Assembly (NCBI RefSeq): GCF_000368625.1
Contig: NZ_KB849575.1
Span: forward strand, 848,001 to 912,000
Reading direction: 5' to 3'
From: Acinetobacter schindleri CIP 107287
Lineage (GTDB): Bacteria > Pseudomonadota > Gammaproteobacteria > Pseudomonadales > Moraxellaceae
DNA length: 64,000 nt
How positions within the stretch are numbered: position 1 is the stretch's first letter; each line of letters opens with the position of its first letter. Under the pieces are notes generated by a model. The model was not told the DNA's origin. It worked only from the letters and a program-made list of their open reading frames with translations, and did not search any database. Below are positions 49,709 to 58,587 of the stretch, piece by piece. The position numbers were made by a program, and so were the translations under genes.

Positions 49709-50560
49709 ATGTCTGTGGATCATCAACAGTTTTCTGGTACAAGTCAGTATATTGCAACTGATAGTTTAAAATTGGCTGTCAAAGCCGCACGCAGTTTACA
49801 AAAACCGCTGCTGGTCAAAGGTGAACCGGGTACAGGTAAAACCCTGCTGGCAGAACAGGTGGCTGAAAGCCTGGGAATGAAACTCATCACCTGGCACATC
49901 AAGTCCACCACCAAAGCCCAGCAAGGCCTTTACGAATATGATGCAGTATCGCGTCTGCGTGACAGTCAATTGGGTGATGACCGTGTCTATGACATCAAAA
50001 ACTACATCAAGCCAGGAAAACTGTGGGAAGCATTTAGCAGTGAAGAGCGCTGTGTATTGCTGATTGATGAAATCGACAAGGCAGATATTGAATTCCCAAA
50101 TGACCTGTTACATGAACTCGATAAGATGTCGTTCTTTGTGTATGAAACAGGCGAAACTATTACTGCAAAACAGCGTCCAATTGTCATCATCACCTCAAAT
50201 AATGAAAAGGAATTGCCGGATGCTTTCCTGCGCCGCTGTTTTTTCCATTACATCGAATTTCCTGATGAAGCAACCATGCGTGACATCATTGATGTGCATT
50301 TCGAGAATATTTCAGCAACCTTGGTAAATGAGGCATTGCAAGTATTCTTTAAATTACGTCAGGTTCCGGGCCTGAAAAAACCACCTTCAACTTCCGAATT
50401 AATTGACTGGTTAAGTCTGTTAATGGCAGATGATATGCCAGAAGATGTATTGCGTAATGCCGATAAATCTAAAGCCATTCCACCGCTGTATGGTGCGCTG
50501 ATCAAAAACGAGCAGGATGTCCAGCTGCTTGAACGCCTAGCATTCATGTCACGCCGTTAA
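49709..50560 (+). CDS. MoxR family AAA+ ATPase
   Basis: A 283-residue AAA+ ATPase of the MoxR type, which acts as a chaperone for the assembly of metal- or cofactor-containing complexes with a VWA partner. Walker A GEPGTGKT is at residues 38-45 and Walker B LLIDEIDKAD at about 117-126, with sensor 1 VIITSNNEKELP and the arginine finger DAFLRRCF. It starts 21 bases after the preceding membrane protein gene and is followed after 13 bases by the VWA gene, the usual arrangement. Confidence 0.93.
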   Translation: MSVDHQQFSGTSQYIATDSLKLAVKAARSLQKPLLVKGEPGTGKTLLAEQVAESLGMKLITWHIKSTTKAQQGLYEYDAVSRLRDSQLGDDRVYDIKNYIKPGKLWEAFSSEERCVLLIDEIDKADIEFPNDLLHELDKMSFFVYETGETITAKQRPIVIITSNNEKELPDAFLRRCFFHYIEFPDEATMRDIIDVHFENISATLVNEALQVFFKLRQVPGLKKPPSTSELIDWLSLLMADDMPEDVLRNADKSKAIPPLYGALIKNEQDVQLLERLAFMSRR

Positions 50561-50573
50561 GGGAGAAACACGC

Positions 50574-51761
50574 ATGTTCGTGCGACTGTTTTATACCTTA
50601 CGCAAATACGGCGTACCGGTATCGACCCGTGAGCTGATTGATCTGAATCAGGCAGTTGCCGCAGGACTGGTCTTTGCCGATCAGGACGAGTTCTATCAGC
50701 TGGCCAAAACCGTCATGGTCAAAGACGAGCGCTATTTCGATAAGTTCGATCGTGCCATGAAAGACTATTTTGATGGGATCGCCACTTTCGATCTGGATGA
50801 ATTGCTGAATCAGGTGCATAAGCTGCCCAAAGACTGGTTTGATCTGGAACTATTGGAAAAGCATCTGACACCAGAACAGCGTGAAGAGCTGAAAAAAGCC
50901 GGTTCACTAGAAGAACTGATGAAAATGCTGGAAGAGCGCTTGCGCGAGCAGCATAAAAAACATCAGGGCGGCAATAAAATGATTGGTACTGGCGGCACTT
51001 CACCTTTTGGTGCCTATGGCGATCATCCTGAAGGTGTGCGTATTGGCGGGCCGGGGCGTAAGCGTTCAGCAGTCAAAGTCTGGGAACAGCGTCAATACCG
51101 TAATCTGGATGATGACCAAATTTTGGGTAGCCGTCAGATGCAGTTGGCACTGCGTCGCCTGCGTAAGTTTGCCCGTCAGGGTGCTGCTGAAGAACTGGAT
51201 ATTGACAGTACCATTCGTGAAACAGCCAAGCAGGGCATTCTGGATGTGCAATTGGTGCCGGAACGCCGTAATCGCATCAAAGTGCTTATGCTATTTGATG
51301 TTGGCGGCTCCATGGATGCACACATTACCCAGTGTGAGAAACTGTTTAGTGCTGCCAAAACCGAGTTTAAGACTTTGGAATATTTTTATTTCCATAACTG
51401 TTTGTATGACTATGTCTGGAAAGATAATTTTCGCCGTTCCAGCACCCGTATGAATACCTGGGATCTGCTGAACACTTATGGTCGCGATTATCGGGTAATC
51501 GTGGTTGGTGATGCCAGTATGGCGCCATATGAGCTGCATTCAGTGGGAGGCTCGGTGGAATATATGAATGATGAAGCAGGACAGGTCTGGTTACAGCGTC
51601 TGCGTCAGCATTTTGAAAAAACAGCCTGGTTAAATCCGGAAGAAGAGCGTTACTGGCACTATACGCAGACCATCGGATTGATTCAGCAGATCTTTGAAAA
51701 GCATATGTATCCAATGACCCTAAAAGGCATTGAAGATATGACCAAATATCTGGCGCGCTGA
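50574..51761 (+). CDS. CoxE-like VWA domain protein
   Basis: A 395-residue partner of the MoxR ATPase. Residues 1-190 form the helical N-terminal region (TLRKYGVPVSTRELIDLNQA). Residues about 235-390 form a von Willebrand factor A domain, with the metal-ion-dependent adhesion site seen as LMLFDVGGSMDAHI (about 237-250): the usual DxSxS is DVGGS here, so the middle Ser is replaced by Gly. The second motif region is DTYGRDYRVIVVGDASMAP-like. The family is typified by CoxE, which works with CoxD on metal cofactor assembly; the target here is unknown. It starts 13 bases after the MoxR gene. Confidence 0.9.
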   Translation: MFVRLFYTLRKYGVPVSTRELIDLNQAVAAGLVFADQDEFYQLAKTVMVKDERYFDKFDRAMKDYFDGIATFDLDELLNQVHKLPKDWFDLELLEKHLTPEQREELKKAGSLEELMKMLEERLREQHKKHQGGNKMIGTGGTSPFGAYGDHPEGVRIGGPGRKRSAVKVWEQRQYRNLDDDQILGSRQMQLALRRLRKFARQGAAEELDIDSTIRETAKQGILDVQLVPERRNRIKVLMLFDVGGSMDAHITQCEKLFSAAKTEFKTLEYFYFHNCLYDYVWKDNFRRSSTRMNTWDLLNTYGRDYRVIVVGDASMAPYELHSVGGSVEYMNDEAGQVWLQRLRQHFEKTAWLNPEEERYWHYTQTIGLIQQIFEKHMYPMTLKGIEDMTKYLAR

Positions 51762-51869
51762 TTCCATTTATCTATTGATGACTTTATTTATAGTTATTAG
51801 TCCTTTAAAACAAAACATTTTAATATAAAGTAGTTTTTATAAATTTAGTCCAGATTGTTAAGGATCGCT

Positions 51870-53078
51870 ATGGATCATCAAATTAATGGTATTGCATTGC
51901 CAAATGAAGAGGGTTTTTTTGGGAACTACGGCGGTCAGTTTATTCCGCCAGATCTAAAACAGGCAATGGATGATATTAATGTTGCTTACCAGGAAATTCG
52001 TCAAATTGCTGAGTTTCAGAATGAATTAAAAGACCTGTTTGCAAACTATGTTGGTCGTCCGAGTCCATTATTTCATGCCAAACGTCTATCTGATCAACTC
52101 GGTGGGGCGCAGATCTACCTAAAACGTGAAGATCTAAACCACACAGGTGCGCACAAAATCAATCACTGTCTGGGTGAAGCACTGTTAGCAAAATACATGG
52201 GTAAAACCAAAGTGATTGCTGAAACAGGTGCCGGACAACATGGTGTTGCTTTGGCAACGGCGTGTGCATTGGTTGGTATTCCATGTGAAATTCATATGGG
52301 GCAGGTGGATATCGAGAAAGAACACCCGAACGTGGTGAAAATGAAAATTCTCGGTGCCAAACTGATTTCAGTCACTCGTGGTACAGCTACCTTGAAAGAT
52401 GCGGTAGATAGTGCTTTTGAGGAATATTTAAAAGATCCCAAAAATTATATCTATGCCATCGGTTCGGTGGTCGGACCGCATCCATTTCCAATGATGGTAC
52501 GTGATTTTCAGTCGATTATTGGTGATGAAATCAAGGTACAAAGTAATGATCGTTTTGGTGCAAACCCGGATTATGTCGTAGCTTGTGTAGGGGGCGGTTC
52601 CAATGCGGTGGGCGCATTTACTGCGTTTTTAAATGAACCAGAAGTAAAACTGGTGGGTGTAGAGCCGGCAGGTCATGGTCTGGATACTGACAAACACTCT
52701 GCAACGCTGACTTTAGGTAAGCCCAGCCAGATTCATGGTATGGCATGTTATGTATTAGAAGATGAGCAGGGTGAACCTTTACCAGTGCATTCAATTGCAT
52801 CTGGTCTGGATTATCCAGGTGTCGGTCCGCAGCATAGTCTGCTTAAAGATTTGGGTCGTGTGGAATATACGACGGCAACAGATCAGGAATGTCTGGATGC
52901 CTTTATGACTTTATCACGTGTAGAAGGTATTGTGCCTGCGTTGGAAAGTTCACATGCGGTGGCTTGGGCGATTCGTGAAGCAGGTAAATTGCCAAAAGAT
53001 GTGAAAATTGTTGTGAATCTATCAGGTCGTGGTGATAAAGACTCTGACTATGTGGCTGAAAAGTTAGGTCTCAACTAA
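51870..53078 (+). CDS. trpB: tryptophan synthase beta chain, without adjacent trpA
   Basis: The protein is a 402-residue PLP enzyme of the TrpB family, which joins indole with serine to form tryptophan. The PLP lysine is Lys96 in GAHKINH, the catalytic Glu118 is in [12 protein letters not shown], the PLP-phosphate loop is [10 protein letters not shown] and the C-terminal [15 protein letters not shown] is intact. No trpA or trpF is adjacent: the neighbours are the VWA gene and a CBS protein gene. It thus could be a stand-alone beta subunit or a second copy beside the canonical one. The ATG at 51870 has an AAGGA site and is preferred to an upstream reading that starts five codons earlier. A terminator follows. 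Confidence 0.92.
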   Translation: MDHQINGIALPNEEGFFGNYGGQFIPPDLKQAMDDINVAYQEIRQIAEFQNELKDLFANYVGRPSPLFHAKRLSDQLGGAQIYLKREDLNHTGAHKINHCLGEALLAKYMGKTKVIAETGAGQHGVALATACALVGIPCEIHMGQVDIEKEHPNVVKMKILGAKLISVTRGTATLKDAVDSAFEEYLKDPKNYIYAIGSVVGPHPFPMMVRDFQSIIGDEIKVQSNDRFGANPDYVVACVGGGSNAVGAFTAFLNEPEVKLVGVEPAGHGLDTDKHSATLTLGKPSQIHGMACYVLEDEQGEPLPVHSIASGLDYPGVGPQHSLLKDLGRVEYTTATDQECLDAFMTLSRVEGIVPALESSHAVAWAIREAGKLPKDVKIVVNLSGRGDKDSDYVAEKLGLN

Positions 53079-53096
53079 TCTAGCTATATCTGTAAA

Positions 53097-53126
53097 TAAA
53101 AAACCGCTCAAATTGAGCGGTTTTTT
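53097..53126. terminator. terminator of trpB, usable from both strands
   Basis: AAAACCGCTCAA / TTGAGCGGTTTT is a long perfect stem with runs of A and T on its two sides. Confidence 0.9.
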
Positions 53127-53185
53127 ATGTTTATCATTTCTTTGTCAATCTAATGTCATTACAAAATGGCTTTTTGAATTAATAT

Positions 53186-53617
53186 TTAACCCGAAATATA
53201 TTGTTGTAGTTGATCAATCAAAATTTGCTGATCATTCATGGCTGCTTTAACTAAGTCACCAATTGAAGCCAATCCCACCAGTTTTCCTGCTTCTACCACT
53301 GGTAAATGACGCAAATGTTTATTGGTCATTAAGCTGAGACAGTCCGGCACAGAAGTGTGGCAATCTACCGTGATTACATTAGAAGTCATGATCTGGCTGA
53401 CAGTCGTATCAAAGGAAGTACGTTCCATCAGCACAATCTTTCGAGTGTAATCACGCTCGGAAAGAATTCCGACCACTTTATCTTCTTCGACCACTACAAT
53501 CGCACCGATATCTTTATCTGCCATTAAAGTAATGGCTTCAAGAACCGTTGCTTCTGGATGAATGGTATAGATTTCTTGAGAGGGCTTGTCTTTGAGTACT
53601 TGCGCTACATTCGTCAT
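53186..53617 (-). CDS. CBS domain pair protein
   Basis: A 143-residue protein consisting of two CBS domains (about residues 8-65 and 74-135: TVLEAITLMADKDIGAIVVV, VVGILSERDYTRKIVLM, VPDCLSLMTNKHLRHLPVV, LVGLASIGDLVKA). CBS pairs bind adenine nucleotides and act as energy sensors; stand-alone pairs like this are of unknown partner. It lies between trpB (convergent) and the DUF2750 protein gene on the minus strand. No strong ribosome site is seen but the reading frame fills the domain completely. Confidence 0.92.
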   Translation of the reverse strand: MTNVAQVLKDKPSQEIYTIHPEATVLEAITLMADKDIGAIVVVEEDKVVGILSERDYTRKIVLMERTSFDTTVSQIMTSNVITVDCHTSVPDCLSLMTNKHLRHLPVVEAGKLVGLASIGDLVKAAMNDQQILIDQLQQYISG

Positions 53618-53704
53618 TATTAAGTCCTTAGCTGTTATTATTTATCCTGAAGTTTAAGCTGTTTATCTTCAGGTAATTGCTGTACTGACTCTATAAATAA
53701 CATG

Positions 53705-54121
53705 TTATGCAGCGAAGTGCAGCCCTTGTCCTGAAAAAAAGAAATGACGCACCTGTCCAATTGTCAGCTTAATTTGTTTGCCACTGCCACGTACCAGGAC
53801 AGGAGTGACATTCAGACGATGCAAGGTGGGTAACAGTGCCCGCTCAAAATCCTCAGGCGTGATTTTGCGCGGAGTATAATTTGGCCAGTTCTTTTTGGCG
53901 TAATTTGCCGCATGAGATGAATTAAGCCAGAATGGGAACAGGGTTTCATCCTGATCGCGCATCATGCCCCAGCCTTCATGGAACAGTCCCCAAAGTACCC
54001 CGCAGTACATCATCGATTTCAGGATGGTGATTTTGACCGCAAGGTCTTTAGGCAGTGGTTGGATATCTTTAATATTTGGCATTTTCATTATGATCAAGCT
54101 ATCGTAGAACAACGCTGTCAT
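53705..54121 (-). CDS. DUF2750 family protein
   Basis: The protein, up to 138 residues, has the DUF2750 pattern: CGVLWGLFHEGWGMMRDQ, then LFPFWLNSSHAANYAKKNW and ITPEDFERALLPTLHRLNV. Members are small cytoplasmic proteins without known function. The start is uncertain: ATG codons at 54121, 54088 and 54082 are all in frame and none has a Shine-Dalgarno sequence. The domain begins after the later ones, so 54088 or 54082 is possible. It follows the CBS gene on the same strand, 87 bases upstream of it. Confidence 0.75.
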   Translation of the reverse strand: MTALFYDSLIIMKMPNIKDIQPLPKDLAVKITILKSMMYCGVLWGLFHEGWGMMRDQDETLFPFWLNSSHAANYAKKNWPNYTPRKITPEDFERALLPTLHRLNVTPVLVRGSGKQIKLTIGQVRHFFFSGQGLHFAA

Positions 54122-54210
54122 TTTAAGAAAACTATATGAAATTACTGTTTCAGCTTTGCAAGAAATCGTTATGTTAATGCTTCATCATGTATAAGTAATA
54201 TTGTAAATAT

Positions 54211-54240
54211 AAAAAAACGCCACCGGGGTGACGTTTTTTT
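54211..54240. terminator. bidirectional terminator between the DUF2750 promoter side and the Sel1 gene
   Basis: AAAAAACG / CGTTTTTT with an inner CACC / GGTG pair has T-runs on both strands. On the minus strand it overlaps the stop codon of the Sel1 gene. Confidence 0.8.
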
Positions 54241-54472
54241 AGGCTTGCATGGTGGCCATGTTTTGCCAGTATTGGGCTTTCATTGAGTCGCGCTCGACAC
54301 GGAAACCTTGATAATAAAGTTCAGCTAAAAAAAGCGCCGCTTTACCATGGCCTGCACGTGCAGCATCTTCAAGTTGTTTGACAGCATCTGAAAAATTCAT
54401 TTGTGACTGGATTGTATTCACAGCTTCAGCATACAGATGTTCAAGTTCATGTGGAGAGAATTGTTGAATCAT
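54239..54472 (-). CDS. Sel1-like repeat protein
   Basis: A 77-residue protein with one or two Sel1-like repeats: AVKQLEDAARAGHGKAALFL, AELYYQGFRVERDSMKAQYW, both with the small-residue pattern A-x(3)-G-x-x-x-A of this helical repeat. Sel1 repeats mediate protein-protein contacts. It stands alone, ending in the terminator. No ribosome site of note. Confidence 0.75.
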   Translation of the reverse strand: MIQQFSPHELEHLYAEAVNTIQSQMNFSDAVKQLEDAARAGHGKAALFLAELYYQGFRVERDSMKAQYWQNMATMQA

Positions 54473-54691
54473 ATAAAAACTCCTTAATTTTAATTATGAT
54501 TACGGATAGACTTTTTAGTCTAACTACAAATATAACTGAGTAATGTTAAACTAATATTACAGAATGGGTGAAAAGTCAATTATTTCATCGAATTTTATTT
54601 TTGTTATGTAGTTTACATGATTAAACTATCATCAAATATATTTTTTATTACTATAAGAAGTAACTATTAAGCTAACAACAAGGAGAATAAC

Positions 54692-55051
54692 ATGTCGCGC
54701 ACATTAGATGGAATTGATTTTGATATTCCCCCGACAGCTGGCCAAGTAATGGCATTGGCGCAACTGCACCGGAAAAAATTAGATGCAGCTATTTTCCATA
54801 AAGAAATCCATCTAGGGGAGTATAGCCTGGCACAGCGTAAAGCAGTCTATGATTTTACCCGTCAGCTAGACGAGAATCAGCGTGAACAATTCTACAAACT
54901 TTATAATTCAGAACTGGTACGTCTTGCCGATCCCGACCGCCTGCACCCAGCCAGTGCAGAGTCTGGGCTGAGCAAGTTTGCTATCTTCCTGATTCTGGCA
55001 ATTACTGCGGGTATGCTGGGAAGTACCGTTTTTATTGCTTTATTTAAATAG
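54692..55051 (+). CDS. protein with a C-terminal membrane helix, unknown function
   Basis: A 119-residue protein whose first 90 residues are helical and charged (LHRKKLDAAIFHKEIHLGEY, YDFTRQLDENQREQFYKLYN) and whose last 20 form one membrane helix (FAIFLILAITAGMLGSTVFI). It looks tail-anchored in the inner membrane. The AAGGAG site before the ATG is good. I recognise no family; it is followed by another one-helix protein gene on the same strand. Confidence 0.75.
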   Translation: MSRTLDGIDFDIPPTAGQVMALAQLHRKKLDAAIFHKEIHLGEYSLAQRKAVYDFTRQLDENQREQFYKLYNSELVRLADPDRLHPASAESGLSKFAIFLILAITAGMLGSTVFIALFK

Positions 55052-55132
55052 AGCAGGCAATACTCAACTAAAGTAAGCCGTCTGCAAATCAGGCGAATTT
55101 CCGGTTGATTACTTGAACTTATTGCAATGCAG

Positions 55133-55166
55133 CCATACACTACTTTGAATTAGAGGTAGTGTATGG
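55133..55166 (+). promoter_or_regulatory. hairpin covering the start codon of the next gene
   Basis: CCATACACTAC (55133-55143) and GTAGTGTATGG (55156-55166) are perfect reverse complements; the loop of 12 bases holds the AGAGG ribosome site and the right arm contains the ATG at 55163. Translation should therefore need opening of this stem. Confidence 0.6.
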
Positions 55167-55486
55167 CTATTGACGTAGAAAAAATCAGGATATTTCTGTC
55201 CAAATTAACGCTGGAGCAAATTTATAACAGCGTTTTTATTTTTATTTTTTTATTTATTATGGTGCTGGCAAGTATTGCACTTTATCGTCCTGTCACTACG
55301 GTTCAATCTGAACAAATTCAGCAACTTTCCATACAGCAACAATTACCACAAACGCAAGATATGGCTATAGCCTTGCTTGAACGGCCAGCGGTTTATCGTG
55401 GACAATATCTTAAACTGATGCAGGCATACCAGCAGGAATCAGTCCGTGCACACCAGCTACCTGCAGTAAAAGCGGATCAGCCTTAA
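55163..55486 (+). CDS. one-helix membrane protein, unknown function
   Basis: A 107-residue protein with one hydrophobic segment (about residues 21-43, IYNSVFIFIFLFIMVLASIA) and a polar C-terminal half rich in Gln (VQSEQIQQLSIQQQLPQTQ). No family is recognised. Its ribosome site and start codon lie inside a perfect 11-bp hairpin. It is convergent with the M16 peptidase genes. Confidence 0.7.
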   Translation: MAIDVEKIRIFLSKLTLEQIYNSVFIFIFLFIMVLASIALYRPVTTVQSEQIQQLSIQQQLPQTQDMAIALLERPAVYRGQYLKLMQAYQQESVRAHQLPAVKADQP

Positions 55487-55489
55487 AAT

Positions 55490-57007
55490 TTAATGTGTGA
55501 GTATTAATTCCTCAGTCGTAGCCGTACTTATTAAATTCGCTTTTAAGACTGTTTTTAGTTTATCTTTATCCAGTGCCTGACTGACAACCACTACGGTTAA
55601 ACGGTCTGGATGCAGATGTTTGTGTACTGCATTTTCAACATCTTTTGCAGTGATTTTGGCTAATCGTTCTGGATAGGTGGCGAGATAATCGCGTGGCTCT
55701 GCATAGAATCCCATCGTTCCGAGCTGGGCGTTAATGGTGGCATTGCTACTGTAGTTATTTGGAAATGCCCTTAACATGCCAGATTTGGTTTCTTCCAGTC
55801 GTTTAGTATCTATCGGCTGATTTACAAAGTTGATCAATGCCTGATGCGCGACCTGAATACTATCTAATAGCTGGTCTTGACGGGTCGCATAGCGGAAACT
55901 GAATACACCCGGTGCCTGAGTAAAGCTAAAAGTGCTGTAAGCAGCATAAGTAAAGCCACGCTTGATTCTTAACTCCTGCATCAATACCGCATTAAAGCCA
56001 CTACCACCAAATATACGATTCGCAACTTCTAAAGCCAGCCTATCTTTATTAAAGCGGCTGGGTCCGATATGCCCGAACATTACATGAGCCTGACTTGAGT
56101 TATAGGGAATATGGATTACCTCAATATCATTTTTTAGCTGTGGATCAGGCAATGACTTTGCTCGTGTGCCTTGCTTGAGATTTCCTGCAATGCGTTCTGA
56201 CAGGTCTAAGGCCTCTTTGGGGCTAAGTTTTCCGGTAATCGCAATATTCATATTTTGCGCAACCAGAAATTGATCACGGAACTTTTTTAAATGTTCTGGA
56301 TTTACTTTTTGAGTGCCGCCAATGGTACCTGTAATTGGCTGTGCGTAAGGATGCTGACCATATAAGGTTCTATAAAAGCGGATATCCATTAAGCGGCCTG
56401 GATTTTCCTGTAGCTGTTTTTGACCAACATTGGTGTTGCTAACGGCCAGACTGATGCTCTGATTTTTAAATGAAGCATGTTTAAGTACTTCCATCATCAT
56501 TGCCAATGCGGGTTCCAGTTTTTTCGGATCAGACATTACACGTAGGCGGATGACGAACATATCCCGATATGCCTGTGCACTAAATTGTGCGCCACTTTGA
56601 TCAAAAACAGCTGCAATTTCCCGCGCAGTATATGTATCGGTTCCTTCCCGGATCAGTTTGGCTGCCATACTGGCCAAACCAAACAAACTCTTCTGAATTT
56701 CCTCATCCCGTGCTGCACCAGCATTAAAGGTTAGTTGAATATCGACCATCGGCAGATCTTTGGTTTCGACAAACAGCGTACGTACTTTGTAGTGATTATT
56801 CAGCTCATGTACATAAGGTGCCTGAAACTGTCTTTCATTCTTCAGATTCTTTAAGCTTTGTAGCAAGGGAATAGATTGCAACTGGGTGGGATTATCTTCC
56901 GGTATAACTTCTGTATTTTGAACACTTTCGGCCCAGACCACAGAAGCACAGTTCAACGCAACAATTAATAAACTATTCGAACATGCAGACTTGAACTTGA
57001 TCATCAT
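55490..57007 (-). CDS. M16 family protein without the active-site motif (second peptidase subunit)
   Basis: A 505-residue exported protein with a signal peptide (MMIKFKSACSNSLLIVALNCASVVWA). It has the M16 fold (two domains: LPMVDIQLTFNAGAARDEEI, FGLASMAAKLIREGTDTYTA and the later HIPYNSSQAHVMFGHIGPSR) but no HxxEH zinc motif, so it is the inactive partner. Active and inactive M16 pairs (as in mitochondrial processing peptidase and PqqL-like pairs) form heterodimers that degrade peptides. It overlaps the stop of the active gene by four bases (ATGA), so the two are translationally coupled. The partner is encoded directly upstream. Confidence 0.92.
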   Translation of the reverse strand: MMIKFKSACSNSLLIVALNCASVVWAESVQNTEVIPEDNPTQLQSIPLLQSLKNLKNERQFQAPYVHELNNHYKVRTLFVETKDLPMVDIQLTFNAGAARDEEIQKSLFGLASMAAKLIREGTDTYTAREIAAVFDQSGAQFSAQAYRDMFVIRLRVMSDPKKLEPALAMMMEVLKHASFKNQSISLAVSNTNVGQKQLQENPGRLMDIRFYRTLYGQHPYAQPITGTIGGTQKVNPEHLKKFRDQFLVAQNMNIAITGKLSPKEALDLSERIAGNLKQGTRAKSLPDPQLKNDIEVIHIPYNSSQAHVMFGHIGPSRFNKDRLALEVANRIFGGSGFNAVLMQELRIKRGFTYAAYSTFSFTQAPGVFSFRYATRQDQLLDSIQVAHQALINFVNQPIDTKRLEETKSGMLRAFPNNYSSNATINAQLGTMGFYAEPRDYLATYPERLAKITAKDVENAVHKHLHPDRLTVVVVSQALDKDKLKTVLKANLISTATTEELILTH

Positions 57008-58389
57008 TGTGCTTTTGTTTCCGGTGCGAGGTATAAGGTACTGAGATTTTCACGAATAAAATAGCTATTCGCGACACGCTGAATATCGCTCATACTGACA
57101 TTTTCATAATATTTAGGAAGTTCATCCATCAGTCGGTAACTTAAGTCGTTCACTTCCAGATTGCCGATCATTTTAGCCTGACCAGCAATACTATCCTGAT
57201 TATAAATAAGGTTGGAAACAAAGCGGGTAGTGATGCGTTCAAGTTCATGCTTGGGAATATCTTCAGTTTTTAATGCATCAACTTCTGCCTGAATGGCTTT
57301 TTGCGCATCTTCAAAACTGATGCCATTTGCAGGTAATGCAGAAATACTAAACAGGCTGTCACCACGGTTATACGGATCATACGATACACTGACAGAAGTC
57401 AGTAGCTTGCGATCTCGTACCAAGCGATCTTGCAGCCGTGAGGAAATACCACTGTCCAGCAAACTCCGGATAATTGTCAGAGCATAAGCATCCTGCGGAT
57501 TGATTGCTGAAGCCAGTGATTTGACATTCCAGGTCATGTACAGGTTGGGCACTTGCACATCGGTATTGATTTCCATGTGACGATAGCCCAAGTATTCAAA
57601 CTCAAGTACATCATTGCGTTGGGGTGTGGCACGTGAAGGTGTGTCAGCAAAGTATTTCTGTACTTGTAACAGCGCTTGTTCAGACTCTACATCACCAACA
57701 ATCACCAGAATGGCATTGTTCGGCGTATACCAGGTCTTGTACCACTGCTTTACATCGTTAAGCTGGATATTGTTCAGGGTTTTCATATGACCAATCACCG
57801 GTTGGCGATAATGGCTGGTGGGATAACTGATCCATTTAAAACGTTCAAAGGCACGTGAACGAGGATTATCCTCGGTGCGCTGGCGGCGCTCTTCCATAAC
57901 CACTTTGATTTCTGGCTCAAAATCCTGTTGACGTAGCAGCAGATTACTCATACGGTCTGCTTCGAGTTCGAGCGCCATCGGGAAGTAGGCCTTGGGATAA
58001 AGCTGATAATAATTGGTGTAATTGGTAAAGGTTGCAGCATTGATACTGCCTCCATAAATCCGGCTAATCCGTGTAAATTCATCGTTTGGAACTTTACTGG
58101 TGCCCTTGAACATCATATGTTCCAGCACATGTGATATACCCAGAGTGTTGCCGGATTCATCCGCACTGCCGACTTTATACCAGATTTGGGTCATGACCAT
58201 CGGCGCACGGTGGTCTTCCCGGATAATGACTTTTAGACCATTTTTCAGGGTGGTTTCAAAGGTACTACGCGTCAGTTCAGATTTGGCTTTTTCTATAGTT
58301 TGTGCCTGAAGCTGGCTGCTGCTTAAACACATTAGTATTGTACCAAGCGAATACATGTATCGCTTAAACTGGATTGGACGAGCGTGCAT
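57004..58389 (-). CDS. M16 family zinc peptidase
   Basis: A 461-residue exported peptidase; signal sequence within the first 35 residues (YMYSLGTILMCLSSSQLQA). The zinc motif HVLEH of the family (HxxEH inverted zinc site) is followed by the third ligand Glu in ELEADRMSNLLL, then EIKVVMEERRQRTEDNPRSRAF-type residues. It is the catalytic partner of the inactive M16 gene, coupled by a four-base overlap. The ATG at 58389 is chosen; a TTG at 58422 is also in frame and the signal peptide would still follow. Neither has a clear ribosome site. Confidence 0.92.
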   Translation of the reverse strand: MHARPIQFKRYMYSLGTILMCLSSSQLQAQTIEKAKSELTRSTFETTLKNGLKVIIREDHRAPMVMTQIWYKVGSADESGNTLGISHVLEHMMFKGTSKVPNDEFTRISRIYGGSINAATFTNYTNYYQLYPKAYFPMALELEADRMSNLLLRQQDFEPEIKVVMEERRQRTEDNPRSRAFERFKWISYPTSHYRQPVIGHMKTLNNIQLNDVKQWYKTWYTPNNAILVIVGDVESEQALLQVQKYFADTPSRATPQRNDVLEFEYLGYRHMEINTDVQVPNLYMTWNVKSLASAINPQDAYALTIIRSLLDSGISSRLQDRLVRDRKLLTSVSVSYDPYNRGDSLFSISALPANGISFEDAQKAIQAEVDALKTEDIPKHELERITTRFVSNLIYNQDSIAGQAKMIGNLEVNDLSYRLMDELPKYYENVSMSDIQRVANSYFIRENLSTLYLAPETKAQ

Positions 58390-58587
58390 AAAAATAAGTG
58401 ATTTGAACACTGGATATTCCAAAATAAGCAGATGTATTTATAAGCCATTTTAAGAATTGTGCAATTGAAAGCAAACCGGTGCTGTTGCTTTTTGGTGTAG
58501 TAGAAATGGAATTTTAATCTAAAGCTAAAACCTTATAACTTATGGTAGAATCCCATTTTTTAACGCAATGCTTTTCAAGGATTCGGC

